Positions 16,414 to 23,435 of a stretch of 23,435 bases of DNA are shown here, piece after piece. Source of the DNA: Akkermansiaceae bacterium UBA956 (GTDB lineage: Bacteria; Verrucomicrobiota; Verrucomicrobiia; Verrucomicrobiales; Akkermansiaceae); contig DBCO01000002.1 in the NCBI GenBank assembly GCA_002293145.1, positions 1 through 23,435 on the forward strand, in the 5' to 3' direction. A program made the position numbers and the translations under genes. The number at the start of each line of letters is the position of its first letter. Within the stretch, counting starts at the first letter, position 1. Below the pieces are notes generated by a model, which saw only the letters and a list, made by a program, of their open reading frames with translations, was not told the origin of the DNA and did no database searches.

Positions 16414-17365
16414 TAACATTCTCACTCCCGTGGTTTTGTGTTTTTTGTTAGGTATGGTGGCGAAATGGATCAAAAGTGATCTCGCACTGCCGGAGCCGAT
16501 CTACCAAGGGCTATCGATCTATCTACTACTGGCCATCGGACTCAAAGGAGGCAGCGCTTTATCTGCCACACCTGCGATGGTGTTCATGAAACCGGCAATT
16601 GCGACGCTGGTCATCGGTCTTGTCAGTCCAGTCATCGCCTATTACTTCTTGCGCTGGATCGGCAAACGTAGCCAAATCGATGCCGCCGCTGTTGCCGCAC
16701 ATTACGGCTCAGTCTCTGTCGTAACTTATCTCGCCGCAGTCGAGGCGGTCAAACGTAGCGGTCTTGCCTCAGAGGAATATCTTCCGGCATTGGTCGCACT
16801 GCTGGAGGTTCCGGGCATCATCGTTGCCTTATTATTCGTGCGCACCGATGGTGCCAATAGTTGGAGTAAGGCATTGCACGAAGTCATCACTGGCAAAAGT
16901 ATTGTGCTTTTGTTAGGTGGATTGTTCATCGGTGCACTTTGCGGCAGCGACAAGTTGGTGGACGTGCAACCGTTCTTTGGCGCCGCCTTCAAAGGTGCGC
17001 TCTGCATATTTTTGTTAGAGCTTGGCTTGGTTGCCGGTAAGCGACTCAAGGATGCTGGAAAAGCTGGGATGCGCTTGCTAATGTGTGGTATTTTGCTTCC
17101 ACCCCTGCTCGGCACCCTCGGCGTGATTGCCGGACTCCTCAGCGGCATGAGCCCCGGCGGATCTGCGATTCTGGGAGCCATGGCTGGCTCGGCATCATAC
17201 ATTGCGGCCCCTGCCGCAGTACGAATCGCCCTGCCTCAGGCCAATCCCGCTTACTATCTCACACTGGCACTGGGCATAACCTTTCCATTTAACCTCGCAC
17301 TCGGCATTCCTCTTTACCTCAAAACCTCACAACTCTTTTCCTTATGGCTCACAAAATCCGCTTGA
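16397..17365 (+). CDS. sbtA: Sodium-dependent bicarbonate transporter SbtA
   Basis: SbtA is a high-affinity Na+/HCO3- symporter best known from the cyanobacterial CO2-concentrating mechanism (DUF897 superfamily). This 322-aa protein is almost entirely membrane helices. It shows the conserved LPEPIYQGLSIYLLLAIGLKGG near the N-terminus, AAHYGSVSVVTYLAAV, the second-repeat FLLELGLVAGKRL, and GAMAGSASYIAAPAAVRIALPQANP, which correspond to family motifs. I prefer ATG 16397 because relatives begin with a short segment before the first helix; ATG 16370 is also possible. An SbtB gene overlaps its end by 22 bases, which strongly supports the identification. Bicarbonate as substrate is inferred from the family. 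Confidence 0.9.
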   Translation: MQLLLDNILTPVVLCFLLGMVAKWIKSDLALPEPIYQGLSIYLLLAIGLKGGSALSATPAMVFMKPAIATLVIGLVSPVIAYYFLRWIGKRSQIDAAAVAAHYGSVSVVTYLAAVEAVKRSGLASEEYLPALVALLEVPGIIVALLFVRTDGANSWSKALHEVITGKSIVLLLGGLFIGALCGSDKLVDVQPFFGAAFKGALCIFLLELGLVAGKRLKDAGKAGMRLLMCGILLPPLLGTLGVIAGLLSGMSPGGSAILGAMAGSASYIAAPAAVRIALPQANPAYYLTLALGITFPFNLALGIPLYLKTSQLFSLWLTKSA

Positions 17366-17655
17366 AAAAAGTCACTATTGTCGGCGAACGAGTACTTTAC
17401 GATGACTTAATCGATTTACTCAAACGCCATCACGTCAGTGGCTGGACCGCCAAAAATGTCATTGGTGAGGGCTCACGTGGAGTGCATGCGTCGGACTGGG
17501 AAGGTAGCAATACTCAAATCTACACCCTGGTAACGGAGCAGATCGCGGATGCCATTATGGACGAGATCGCAGCACTGTATTTTGAAAACTGGTCGGTTGT
17601 TGTTTATTCACAAGACGTGGAAGTGTTGCGTGGCAACAAATACCAAGCTCAGTAG
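17344..17655 (+). CDS. sbtB: SbtB, PII-like regulator of SbtA
   Basis: SbtB is a PII-superfamily trimer that binds adenine nucleotides and controls SbtA. The 103-aa chain has a PII-like beta-alpha-beta start (KIRLKKVTIVGERVLYDDLIDLLKRH). A T-loop region, SGWTAKNVIGEGSRGVH, resembles SbtB (GYT...GKGSR). A second half ends EVLRGNKYQAQ. The C-terminal cysteine-containing redox loop of many cyanobacterial SbtB proteins is absent; this protein has no Cys at its end. The start ATG lies inside sbtA, so translation is coupled. It converges with the TIGR03943 gene, and the two stops overlap by seven bases. Confidence 0.88.
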   Translation: MAHKIRLKKVTIVGERVLYDDLIDLLKRHHVSGWTAKNVIGEGSRGVHASDWEGSNTQIYTLVTEQIADAIMDEIAALYFENWSVVVYSQDVEVLRGNKYQAQ

Positions 17656-18467
17656 TTGCGCATAAAACTCTCTTCCCAGGGTGCCTCAGACTCGACACAA
17701 GACGCGGATTGCAAAATCACCTGAGTTGCCCCACGTTCGACAGGAAATGTTACCGTGCCCGAAATTTTGACCCAAGCATTCTCTGCGATCGTGGGCGGTG
17801 TTTCATTCCCAAAATCAATGATAATCGGCACTGCCCGCGCATCAGCAGCACAACAAGTGATGAACAGGCGATACAATCGACGCCGATTTCCCGCCTCGTT
17901 GTTTTCTTTTTCCATCACCAATCGTCCCTCCGTTTCGACTTTAAAGCCATTAAGTAACTTCTGTATCTCAGGATCTCCCGCGGCGAAGTATAACTCCATG
18001 AGATTGAATTCATAAAAACCCGCCTCACTTTTCTTGTGGGTTTTTTCGATGTCTGCCATCGTCAATGGAGGCAAATTTTCAGCCAAAAATACATTGTTGC
18101 TCAGAGGCTCGTCGAAGAGTGATTTTCGCGACAAAGCAGCCAAGGAAAAGCTATCCTTCGTATTGGCCACGGCAAAAAGTATCGGCACAAGCATCAGAGC
18201 CATCGAGGTAAAGGGATTCATGTCACTCGCCTCATGGTCATGCGGATCTCCCTCGCTGTGATCATGGCCGCATGACGATTTCTCGCCCGCCGTCAGTAAC
18301 ACAAACAATCCTAAGACGGCCAGTCCAAGGCCGCCGTATAGCACCAATGGCCGAAAATCAGGTGCGAGATATTTGACAATCCTCCCACTGCCAAAGAAGT
18401 AAAGAAGCACCGCCGCCCAGGTGAGAACTACGAGAGAGAATACGATTCGTTGCAACTTCACATTCAT
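17649..18467 (-). CDS. TIGR03943-family membrane protein (YcgQ-like permease partner)
   Basis: This 272-aa protein has hydrophobic segments at about 7-28, 37-60 and 85-101 and a large soluble C-terminal part. It carries a His-rich stretch after the second helix (CGHDHSEGDPHDHE) that could bind metal. Family members (DUF1980/TIGR03943, B. subtilis YcgQ) are almost always encoded next to a DUF318 permease, as here. The C-terminal part contains a CCAADARAVPIIIDF segment typical of the family. Its ATG overlaps the permease stop by four bases (ATGA), so the two are translationally coupled. The transported substrate is not established; metal ion export or handling is inference. Confidence 0.85.
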   Translation of the reverse strand: MNVKLQRIVFSLVVLTWAAVLLYFFGSGRIVKYLAPDFRPLVLYGGLGLAVLGLFVLLTAGEKSSCGHDHSEGDPHDHEASDMNPFTSMALMLVPILFAVANTKDSFSLAALSRKSLFDEPLSNNVFLAENLPPLTMADIEKTHKKSEAGFYEFNLMELYFAAGDPEIQKLLNGFKVETEGRLVMEKENNEAGNRRRLYRLFITCCAADARAVPIIIDFGNETPPTIAENAWVKISGTVTFPVERGATQVILQSASCVESEAPWEESFMRNY

Positions 18468-19570
18468 GGCACAATTTGTTGATTAAGGAACCATTGGAAA
18501 TAGTATGCCCCGAGGAGGATCGTAATGAAAAGCCCCACAGCCATCCACAAGATGAATTTTTTCCGCAACACGGTTTGATAGAGAAATAGCAACTTCAAGT
18601 CGAGCATGGGACCTAAGACCAAGAATGCCAGCTTCGCACCATAGGTAAACTTATCAAGCGTTGCCGCGATAAAGGCATCCGAGGTGCTGCAAAGACTTAG
18701 TATGAAAGCCAAGACCATCAGCGCTGATGGTGCGAGAATTTGTCGATTGGCAATGGAATCCAGCCAGGCAGCTCCGGGCGCGATGCCAGTGTTGAAAAGA
18801 GCTGTGATGGCGATGCCGATGGAAAAATATACCCCGACATCCACGAAGTCTTTGATCGCCGAGCGCATCGCCGCAACGATTCTTTGAGAGCCATCAGGCT
18901 TGTGCGCATGAATGTGCTCGTGTGAGTGATCGTGTTCACAGCACGCGTGCGATGATTCCACGTGCTTGTGCGAATGCTGCCCACTGTGATCATCTCCGCA
19001 GCAAGCATGACCATGCTCTCCAGCCTTGTGATCTGGCATGTCATTCTTGAGTTCATCCACCAAGCGCTTTCGTAAAACCCAAACCATTGGAATGCTTGCC
19101 ACAACCCAACCTAACAAGACTGCCACCAGAAAACCCAGGCCCATGCGACTCACCGTCATCACCAAGTTAGCCTGCACCGTTTCGCCATAAATCATCATGA
19201 CAGGGCCAGTAAAAGCTTTCCATGTACTCAAAGCCGTAATGGGATTCACAATCGGTGCCGCTAGCATATACGTCAGCGCACAAGAAACGGGTAAGCCTTT
19301 TTTCACTAATCGACGTATCACCGGCACTACGGCACACTCACAAACGGGAAACACCGCGCCGAGCAATCCTGCCATTAAAACCGCGAGAAATTTATTTTTC
19401 GGTAGAAATCGGTCCATCATGCCAGGCGGCATATAGATATCGATGAAGCCACTGATGAGCGTGCCTAACAAAATGAACGGCGCTCCTTCGAAAAGGATGC
19501 TTAAAAAAGCAAATGCGAAATCTTGTCGTGCCTCACCTGTCATCCGCGTCAAACTACGCCGTGCGTTCAT
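18464..19570 (-). CDS. DUF318/ArsP-type permease with His/Cys-rich cytoplasmic loop
   Basis: This 368-aa polytopic membrane protein belongs to the DUF318 (YraQ/ArsP_1) permease family. The two halves each carry family-typical segments: FPVCECAVVPVIRRLVKKGLP with LAAPIVNPI in the first, and SLCSTSDAFIAATL in the second. Between the halves is a strikingly His/Cys-rich loop with two copies of an HACC module, followed by runs of Asp and His, very likely metal binding. ArsP proteins move organoarsenicals, but most DUF318 members have unknown substrates. The ATG at 19570 with GGA upstream is preferred to a TTG at 19579. It is the first gene of a two-gene operon with the TIGR03943 partner. Confidence 0.85.
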   Translation of the reverse strand: MNARRSLTRMTGEARQDFAFAFLSILFEGAPFILLGTLISGFIDIYMPPGMMDRFLPKNKFLAVLMAGLLGAVFPVCECAVVPVIRRLVKKGLPVSCALTYMLAAPIVNPITALSTWKAFTGPVMMIYGETVQANLVMTVSRMGLGFLVAVLLGWVVASIPMVWVLRKRLVDELKNDMPDHKAGEHGHACCGDDHSGQHSHKHVESSHACCEHDHSHEHIHAHKPDGSQRIVAAMRSAIKDFVDVGVYFSIGIAITALFNTGIAPGAAWLDSIANRQILAPSALMVLAFILSLCSTSDAFIAATLDKFTYGAKLAFLVLGPMLDLKLLFLYQTVLRKKFILWMAVGLFITILLGAYYFQWFLNQQIVP

Positions 19571-19584
19571 GATTTCCAATCATA

Positions 19585-19604
19585 AAATGATGCGACGAAA
19601 TGAT
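19585..19604. promoter_or_regulatory. AAATGAT direct repeats in the divergent promoter region of the permease
   Basis: AAATGAT occurs at 19585-19591 and 19598-19604, 13 bases apart, in the AT-rich space between the permease and YkgJ genes. It does not match a Zur or Fur palindrome. A regulator site is only a possibility. Confidence 0.2.
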
Positions 19605-19684
19605 TCGGTGCTCGCCCTCTCATTTTTGAGGAATTTTGTGTTGTTTTGCTTCAAACAAATCTATGCTACATCAACTTACCGCAC

Positions 19685-20164
19685 ATGGCCGACAAAAATT
19701 TTTCAGCGCGCAATGCCAAACGTTCGGGGAAACCTTCCCGACTCGATGCTGCGACTTTGACACTACTGGATGAAGTGCGAGGCATTTACCAAGAGCTAGC
19801 ATCGCGCCCGAGCCACGGAAATTGCATCGGTCGCGGCGATTGCTGCCGCTTCGGACTCACCGGAAAAACACCCTATCTCACTCGCGGCGAGGCTATGGTC
19901 GCTGCGCAAGGATGGAAATCACTTGGCCGCAAAAATCTCGAACTCCCCGCAGATCGCTCATGTCCTTTTCTTAAAGTCAACCGTTGCCAAAACTATGAGG
20001 CGCGCCCATTTGGCTGTCGCACGCATTTTTGTGATGCCGCAGGGGGGCCCACTCCGCGTGGTGAGGTGCGTGACTTGATCCAAAAATTGGAAGACATTGA
20101 CCGCAAACTCGGAGGCCACGGTGCGTGCAATCTCCCCGCAGCCCTGCAAACTTTGTTTCCCTAA
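19685..20164 (+). CDS. YkgJ-type cysteine-cluster protein (first copy)
   Basis: A 159-aa protein with the YkgJ/CxxCxxCC-type zinc- or iron-binding pattern. A Cys, then Cys-Cys, sits in GNCIGRGDCCRFG; C in CPFLKVNRCQNY follows, then GCRTHFC in the middle of the chain. A basic N-terminus (NAKRSGKPSR) precedes the domain. YkgJ proteins bind a metal through these cysteines, but their role is unknown. ATG 19685 is preferred; a TTG at 19646 would add 13 residues that do not look conserved. It is the first of three closely packed genes (YkgJ, amidase, YkgJ). Confidence 0.83.
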   Translation: MADKNFSARNAKRSGKPSRLDAATLTLLDEVRGIYQELASRPSHGNCIGRGDCCRFGLTGKTPYLTRGEAMVAAQGWKSLGRKNLELPADRSCPFLKVNRCQNYEARPFGCRTHFCDAAGGPTPRGEVRDLIQKLEDIDRKLGGHGACNLPAALQTLFP

Positions 20165-20168
20165 CCCC

Positions 20169-20195
20169 ATTTTCGCTTTGCTACATAGCGAAAAT
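20169..20195. other. Perfect nine-base hairpin between YkgJ and amidase genes
   Basis: ATTTTCGCT (20169-20177) pairs perfectly with AGCGAAAAT (20187-20195) across a nine-base loop, just after the YkgJ stop and before the amidase start. No T run follows on either strand, so it is not a standard terminator. It may protect the transcript or modulate downstream translation. Confidence 0.5.
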
Positions 20196-20213
20196 GATCC
20201 TACGCTGCACCGT

Positions 20214-20948
20214 GTGAAGAGACACTTGCTCATCATGCCCTTGCTCACCTTAGTCGCCATGATCATAGGCGTTTGCTGTACGCCAGTCGCCCCCATTGGA
20301 GGCCGAGCTGATCGCCCTATCGAATGGGCCGCTCGTAGTGGCTCCGCTCCCGTTTCCGCAGGCAGTGTTGGCTCGTTGAATTCAATCATGCGTGGCGTAA
20401 ATCTGCGCCAAGATCTAGTGCCGCGAGGCTCCCACGGGCGCAAAGTTTTTCGCTCGATGTCGCCTCGCTACATCACCATTCACAGCACACAAAATTGGAG
20501 TGCCGATGCTTGGAAACATTCACAAGCGTTGAAAAATGGAGCCCTGCGCGCGCCAAAACGCCGCGGCGGTAATCGGATCGGCTACTTGATCTGGCATTTC
20601 ACCGTAGATGACAAAGTAGCCTTACAACACATGCCGACCAATGAGCAAGGCGAACACGCAGACTTTGATGGTCCAGGGAACCGCTACAGCATCGGCATCG
20701 AAATGTGCGAGCAACGCGGTAGCAATCTCAACACCACCATGGACCGCACAGCGCGCCTCGCCGCGTACCTCATGATCAAAAACGGCATTCCCTTACGCAA
20801 CGTTGTGCCTCATTATCATTGGCCGCGACGAGGAGCCAGCCCACCTCACAAAAATTGCCCGCACTTTCTCATGACTAATGGCAGACCGGGTAGCAAATGG
20901 CGAGTATTTCTCGGCAAGGTAGATTACTATTACCGACAAATGAAATGA
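20214..20948 (+). CDS. N-acetylmuramoyl-L-alanine amidase (Amidase_2/PGRP fold), exported
   Basis: The enzyme cleaves the bond between N-acetylmuramic acid and L-alanine in peptidoglycan. From the GTG at 20214 the 244-aa protein begins VKRHLLIMPLLTLVAMIIG, a basic start followed by a hydrophobic stretch, consistent with an export signal. The pair CC after it is not in a standard lipobox. The catalytic domain has the zinc ligands in order: His in YITIHSTQ, His in VPHYHWPRRG and Cys in HKNCPHF, with the family's GYLIWHFTVDD and NRYSIGIEMCEQ strands between. ATG 20235 is an alternative start. It overlaps the second YkgJ gene by four bases (ATGA). A zinc-dependent cell-wall recycling or remodelling role is inferred. 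Confidence 0.87.
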   Translation: MKRHLLIMPLLTLVAMIIGVCCTPVAPIGGRADRPIEWAARSGSAPVSAGSVGSLNSIMRGVNLRQDLVPRGSHGRKVFRSMSPRYITIHSTQNWSADAWKHSQALKNGALRAPKRRGGNRIGYLIWHFTVDDKVALQHMPTNEQGEHADFDGPGNRYSIGIEMCEQRGSNLNTTMDRTARLAAYLMIKNGIPLRNVVPHYHWPRRGASPPHKNCPHFLMTNGRPGSKWRVFLGKVDYYYRQMK

Positions 20949-21355
20949 GCGAACATACCTCCCATGGCAGTCCAGGAAATCGCGCTATTTCCCTCGATTC
21001 CGAAAACTACTACGTTTGTCAGCGCTGCACTGCTTGCTGCAAATGGCCCGGTGATGTCCGACTTGAAGATGATGAAATTCCCGCCATCGCTGCGTATCTG
21101 AAGCTAAGCGAGCAAGAATTTCTCGGTCAATTCACCCGCCTTCGCAGCAATCGGCAAGGACTATCTCTGATTGAAAAATCAAATCACGAATGCATCATGC
21201 TCGATGGCAATGCCTGCCGTATCCATCCCGTGAAACCATCACAATGTGCAGGATTTCCGAATAAATGGAACTTCCCCGGCTGGCAACAAGTCTGCGAGGC
21301 AAAAGCCATTCCGATGAGTAACGCAATCGAACGCGGGCTCGTCAAAAATCGTTGA
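20945..21355 (+). CDS. YkgJ-type cysteine-cluster protein (second copy)
   Basis: This 136-aa protein carries a clear YkgJ signature, CQRCTACCKWPGDVRL, followed by DDEIPAIAAYL and the second cysteine group NACRIHPVKPSQCAGFP, then W and a final Cys. The cysteines are likely metal ligands. Its ATG overlaps the amidase stop, so the two are coupled in translation. It differs clearly from the first copy upstream, so this is not a recent tandem duplication. Function is unknown. Confidence 0.85.
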   Translation: MSEHTSHGSPGNRAISLDSENYYVCQRCTACCKWPGDVRLEDDEIPAIAAYLKLSEQEFLGQFTRLRSNRQGLSLIEKSNHECIMLDGNACRIHPVKPSQCAGFPNKWNFPGWQQVCEAKAIPMSNAIERGLVKNR

Positions 21356-21496
21356 TCGAGAAAAGTTCAACGACTCAACTTTGATGAATTCTGCATATTC
21401 TTCACGTCTCATATAATCTATAGTCCCATGGTTCCCAAAAAAAGCACTATGGTCCAGGGTTGACGAATCAAGAATTTCCATGGATGGTAGCAGCAG

Positions 21497-22357
21497 ATGA
21501 TTTCCCTGATACTCACCCACCCGGGCAGTGCCCACAAAGATGAATTTCTTGCCTGCTGTCTTCTGGTAGCAGTCCATGGCGTTTCCATTCTGCGACGCGA
21601 ACCAACACAAGCCGATCTCGATGATCCGTCGGTGATCGTTGTTGATGTCGGCGGCGAGCATGAACCAGAGCGCATGAATTTTGACCACCATCAATTCCCG
21701 GCAGACTCGCCGCCGATTTGTGCCTTGAGCTTGGTGATGCAGCACCTCGGAATCTACGAGGATGCGCGGATGTTTTGCGAGTGGCTAGAGCCCGCCGAGT
21801 GGTTCGACACCAAAGGCCCAGTGAAAACGGCGGAATGGCTGGGCGTATCGCGCGAGGCCTTAGCAAAATTGCAGTCAACGATCGATGTCACCATCCTCCG
21901 TCGTTTCGCTTTTTGTCAACGACTCGATCCTGGTCACCTCATCTACGAGCTGATGCAAGTTATCGGCAATGATTTGCTCTACTACCTGCGCACCATGCGC
22001 GAACGCATCAAGGTGTTAGAGGGGAATTTACACTTTTGGGAAATGCAAAAAAATGGCGAAACTTTCAGAGCTGTGTTCCTGCCACGTACGGAATCGACCA
22101 TCGATGACCCATCAGGGGCGATGTCGCGCTACTTGCGTAGCATCGGTCGCGATACCGAAGTGGTGGCAATGATTTATCCGGACCGTCGTGGCACAGGCTA
22201 TGGACTGAGCCGCAACAACGATCATCCTCGTTTGGATTTCACGAAAATCGAAGCCTGTGACGATGTGCACTTTGCCCATCCCCGCGGATTTGTGGCAAAA
22301 ACGTCCGCCACTGATGTCGATCGCTTGCGTGAACTTCTCTACGCATCTTGGGTCTAA
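21497..22357 (+). CDS. MYG1 family (UPF0160) metal-dependent hydrolase/nuclease
   Basis: A 286-aa member of the MYG1/GAMM1 family. Visible motifs are THPGSAHKDEFLACCLL at the start, VIVVDVGGEHEPERMNFDHHQF with the paired DHH-like histidines, and a C-terminal FAHPRGFVAKT segment. The human protein MYG1 is reported as a 3'-5' RNA exonuclease; bacterial members are uncharacterised. The Asp/His-rich motifs suggest a two-metal active site. ATG 21497 opens directly on the family motif. The next gene begins seven bases after its stop. Confidence 0.86.
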   Translation: MISLILTHPGSAHKDEFLACCLLVAVHGVSILRREPTQADLDDPSVIVVDVGGEHEPERMNFDHHQFPADSPPICALSLVMQHLGIYEDARMFCEWLEPAEWFDTKGPVKTAEWLGVSREALAKLQSTIDVTILRRFAFCQRLDPGHLIYELMQVIGNDLLYYLRTMRERIKVLEGNLHFWEMQKNGETFRAVFLPRTESTIDDPSGAMSRYLRSIGRDTEVVAMIYPDRRGTGYGLSRNNDHPRLDFTKIEACDDVHFAHPRGFVAKTSATDVDRLRELLYASWV

Positions 22358-22363
22358 CAAAAA

Positions 22364-23287
22364 ATGAGCCACGAGTTTTTCCAGTCTGAAGCCGCGACCA
22401 CGATTCTCAAAAACGTCTCGCGCTCGTTTTATCTGAGCCTGCGCCTACTGCCTCGCGGCATGCGCGATGGTGCCAGTTTGGGATACTTGTTAGCCCGCAG
22501 TAGCGATACGATTGCCGATACCGCAAGTGTCTCTGTGGCGGATCGAATCTCGCTGCTCGATGATTACGAACGGGCCGTGCAAAACGGCGAACCATTCATC
22601 GCACCCATTTTTTTGTTAGACTCTTGCACCGATGCCGAAAAAGTTTTGTTAGAAAACGCACCAAGCATTTTTTCATGGCTTCAGCAGATGGATGTCACCG
22701 AGCAGGTTTTGGTGCGCGAGGTCTTGCAAACCATCATTTCTGGACAAAAGCTCGACCTCCAACGCTTCGGTAATGCCAGTGCGGCACAGCACATGCAACT
22801 AAAGGATGATGTCGAGCTGTTAGACTACTGTTACCGTGTTGCCGGATGCGTGGGCGAGTTCTGGACCAAGCTCGGATTTCACAGTGAAGGTCGTGAATTT
22901 TCACGCGAACCGATTGAGGTGATGCTGCCGTGGGCACGACACTTTGGACAGGCCTTGCAGCTCGTCAACATTCTTCGCGATCTCCCCGAGGACTTGCGCG
23001 CGGGGCGCTACTACCTGCCGCATACTTCTTCACTCACGATCGGAGAAAACATGCTGGTGCAACAGCACCGCTGGTTGTCGCATGCACGTCATTGTTTGAC
23101 CGATGGCATGCTTTACTGCGAAGCTCTCCGTGGCAGGAAACTGCGCGCCGCAACGGTATTGCCCGCCTTGCTCGCCGGGGAAACAATTGATCGATTGCAA
23201 AAAGCCACATGGCATCAGTTAGAACAACGCGTCAAAGTCCCCCGCTCTACCGTCTTCCGCTGCCTCGCCGAAGCGATGTTGTTTTGA
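22364..23287 (+). CDS. Squalene synthase (squalene/phytoene synthase family)
   Basis: This 307-aa enzyme of the squalene/phytoene synthase superfamily joins two farnesyl diphosphates head to head, most likely to squalene for hopanoids or triterpenoid carotenoids. Two Asp-rich magnesium motifs are visible: D48-x3-D52 in SSDTIAD and D206-x3-D210 in NILRDLPEDLRAGRYYLP. The N-terminal KNVSRSFYLSLRLLP and the C-terminal RKLRAATVLPALLAGE also fit. The product (squalene rather than phytoene) is inferred from overall similarity to squalene synthases. It follows the MYG1 gene by seven bases. The rest of the isoprenoid pathway is not in view. Confidence 0.87.
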   Translation: MSHEFFQSEAATTILKNVSRSFYLSLRLLPRGMRDGASLGYLLARSSDTIADTASVSVADRISLLDDYERAVQNGEPFIAPIFLLDSCTDAEKVLLENAPSIFSWLQQMDVTEQVLVREVLQTIISGQKLDLQRFGNASAAQHMQLKDDVELLDYCYRVAGCVGEFWTKLGFHSEGREFSREPIEVMLPWARHFGQALQLVNILRDLPEDLRAGRYYLPHTSSLTIGENMLVQQHRWLSHARHCLTDGMLYCEALRGRKLRAATVLPALLAGETIDRLQKATWHQLEQRVKVPRSTVFRCLAEAMLF

Positions 23288-23356
23288 GTGAACGTGGCGT
23301 CAATTGCTTAGCTCGCTCCAATAAACGACTTAATCTGATGCACATTGCAAGAGATA

Positions 23357-23435
23357 GGTAGGAAAATTACAGGTAGAAAAATTAAAGAAGGAAAAAATCA
23401 GGATTTCAAAAATTTTCCTACCATTCATTTTCCTA
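23357..23435. repeat. Array of 15-bp repeats in both orientations, cut by the window end
   Basis: GGTAGGAAAATTACA (23357) is followed without gap by GGTAGAAAAATTAAA (23372) and a looser copy AGAAGGAAAAAATCA (23386). After ten bases the reverse complement appears: AATTTTCCTACC (23411-23422), then a second CATTTTCCTA (23426-23435), again 15 bases on. The outer arms match over 12 bases. The array starts about 70 bases after the squalene synthase gene and runs off the window. Its type (dispersed intergenic repeat, MITE-like element or transcript structure) cannot be decided here. Confidence 0.7.

Noticed and set aside
19585..19604. Zur box controlling the His-rich permease
   Set aside because: The AAATGAT copies are direct, not inverted, and do not fit the palindromic Zur consensus, so they are kept only as a weak repeat.
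21366..21386. AAAGTT...AACTTT pair downstream of the second YkgJ gene as a terminator
   Set aside because: Only six AT-rich pairs with no T tract on the plus strand; not convincing.

Overview
The window is an ordinary, gene-dense piece of bacterial chromosome of moderate GC content. It carries mostly housekeeping genes with several unusual small genes and non-coding signals between them. The mix suggests the PVC superphylum, most likely Verrucomicrobiota: a PUR-alpha-like nucleic-acid-binding protein, a squalene synthase, many starts without a Shine-Dalgarno sequence, a tRNA gene without an encoded CCA, and a secreted transglutaminase-like protein with a sugar-binding-type tail. This placement is inference; no 16S gene is present. 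I see no phage, insertion sequence or CRISPR array.

Layout. 1-5.5 kb (+): glutamate synthase small subunit, a large secreted coiled-coil/transglutaminase-like protein and a single-chain iron-sulfur L-serine dehydratase. 5.5-7.9 kb (-): a compact cluster pssA-pth-rpsF-ssb closed by a hairpin terminator. 7.9-9.1 kb (+): a DUF1858-rhodanese protein lacking the catalytic Cys, and a nitroreductase. 9.2-12.3 kb (-): a YfcH-type epimerase and uvrB. 12.4-16.0 kb (+): rsmB, a lone PotC-type permease, the PUR-alpha-like gene with its own promoter and strong ribosome site, and a membrane-anchored PIN-TRAM protein. 16.1-16.2 kb (-): tRNA-Lys(TTT) with terminator and promoter. 16.3-17.7 kb (+): bicarbonate transporter SbtA and its PII-like regulator SbtB, preceded by a short out-of-frame leader ORF. 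17.6-19.6 kb (-): a His/Cys-rich permease and its TIGR03943 partner. 19.7-21.4 kb (+): an N-acetylmuramoyl-L-alanine amidase between two YkgJ-type cysteine-cluster proteins. 21.5-23.3 kb (+): a MYG1-family hydrolase/nuclease and squalene synthase. The last 80 bases begin an array of 15-bp repeats in both orientations, cut by the window edge.

Themes. Amino-nitrogen and serine metabolism (gltD, serine dehydratase, pssA), nucleic-acid maintenance (ssb, uvrB, rsmB, pth, PUR-alpha, PIN-TRAM), inorganic carbon uptake (SbtAB) and probable metal handling (permease pair) sit in separate small operons rather than in one pathway island.

The most unexpected signal is not a gene. The 7-mer TTGTTAG/CTAACAA occurs 17 times, and its extended form TTTTGTTAG/CTAACAAAA 10 times, on both strands, inside and between genes. 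That is many times what base composition predicts, and it looks like a genome-wide signature word of unknown role.
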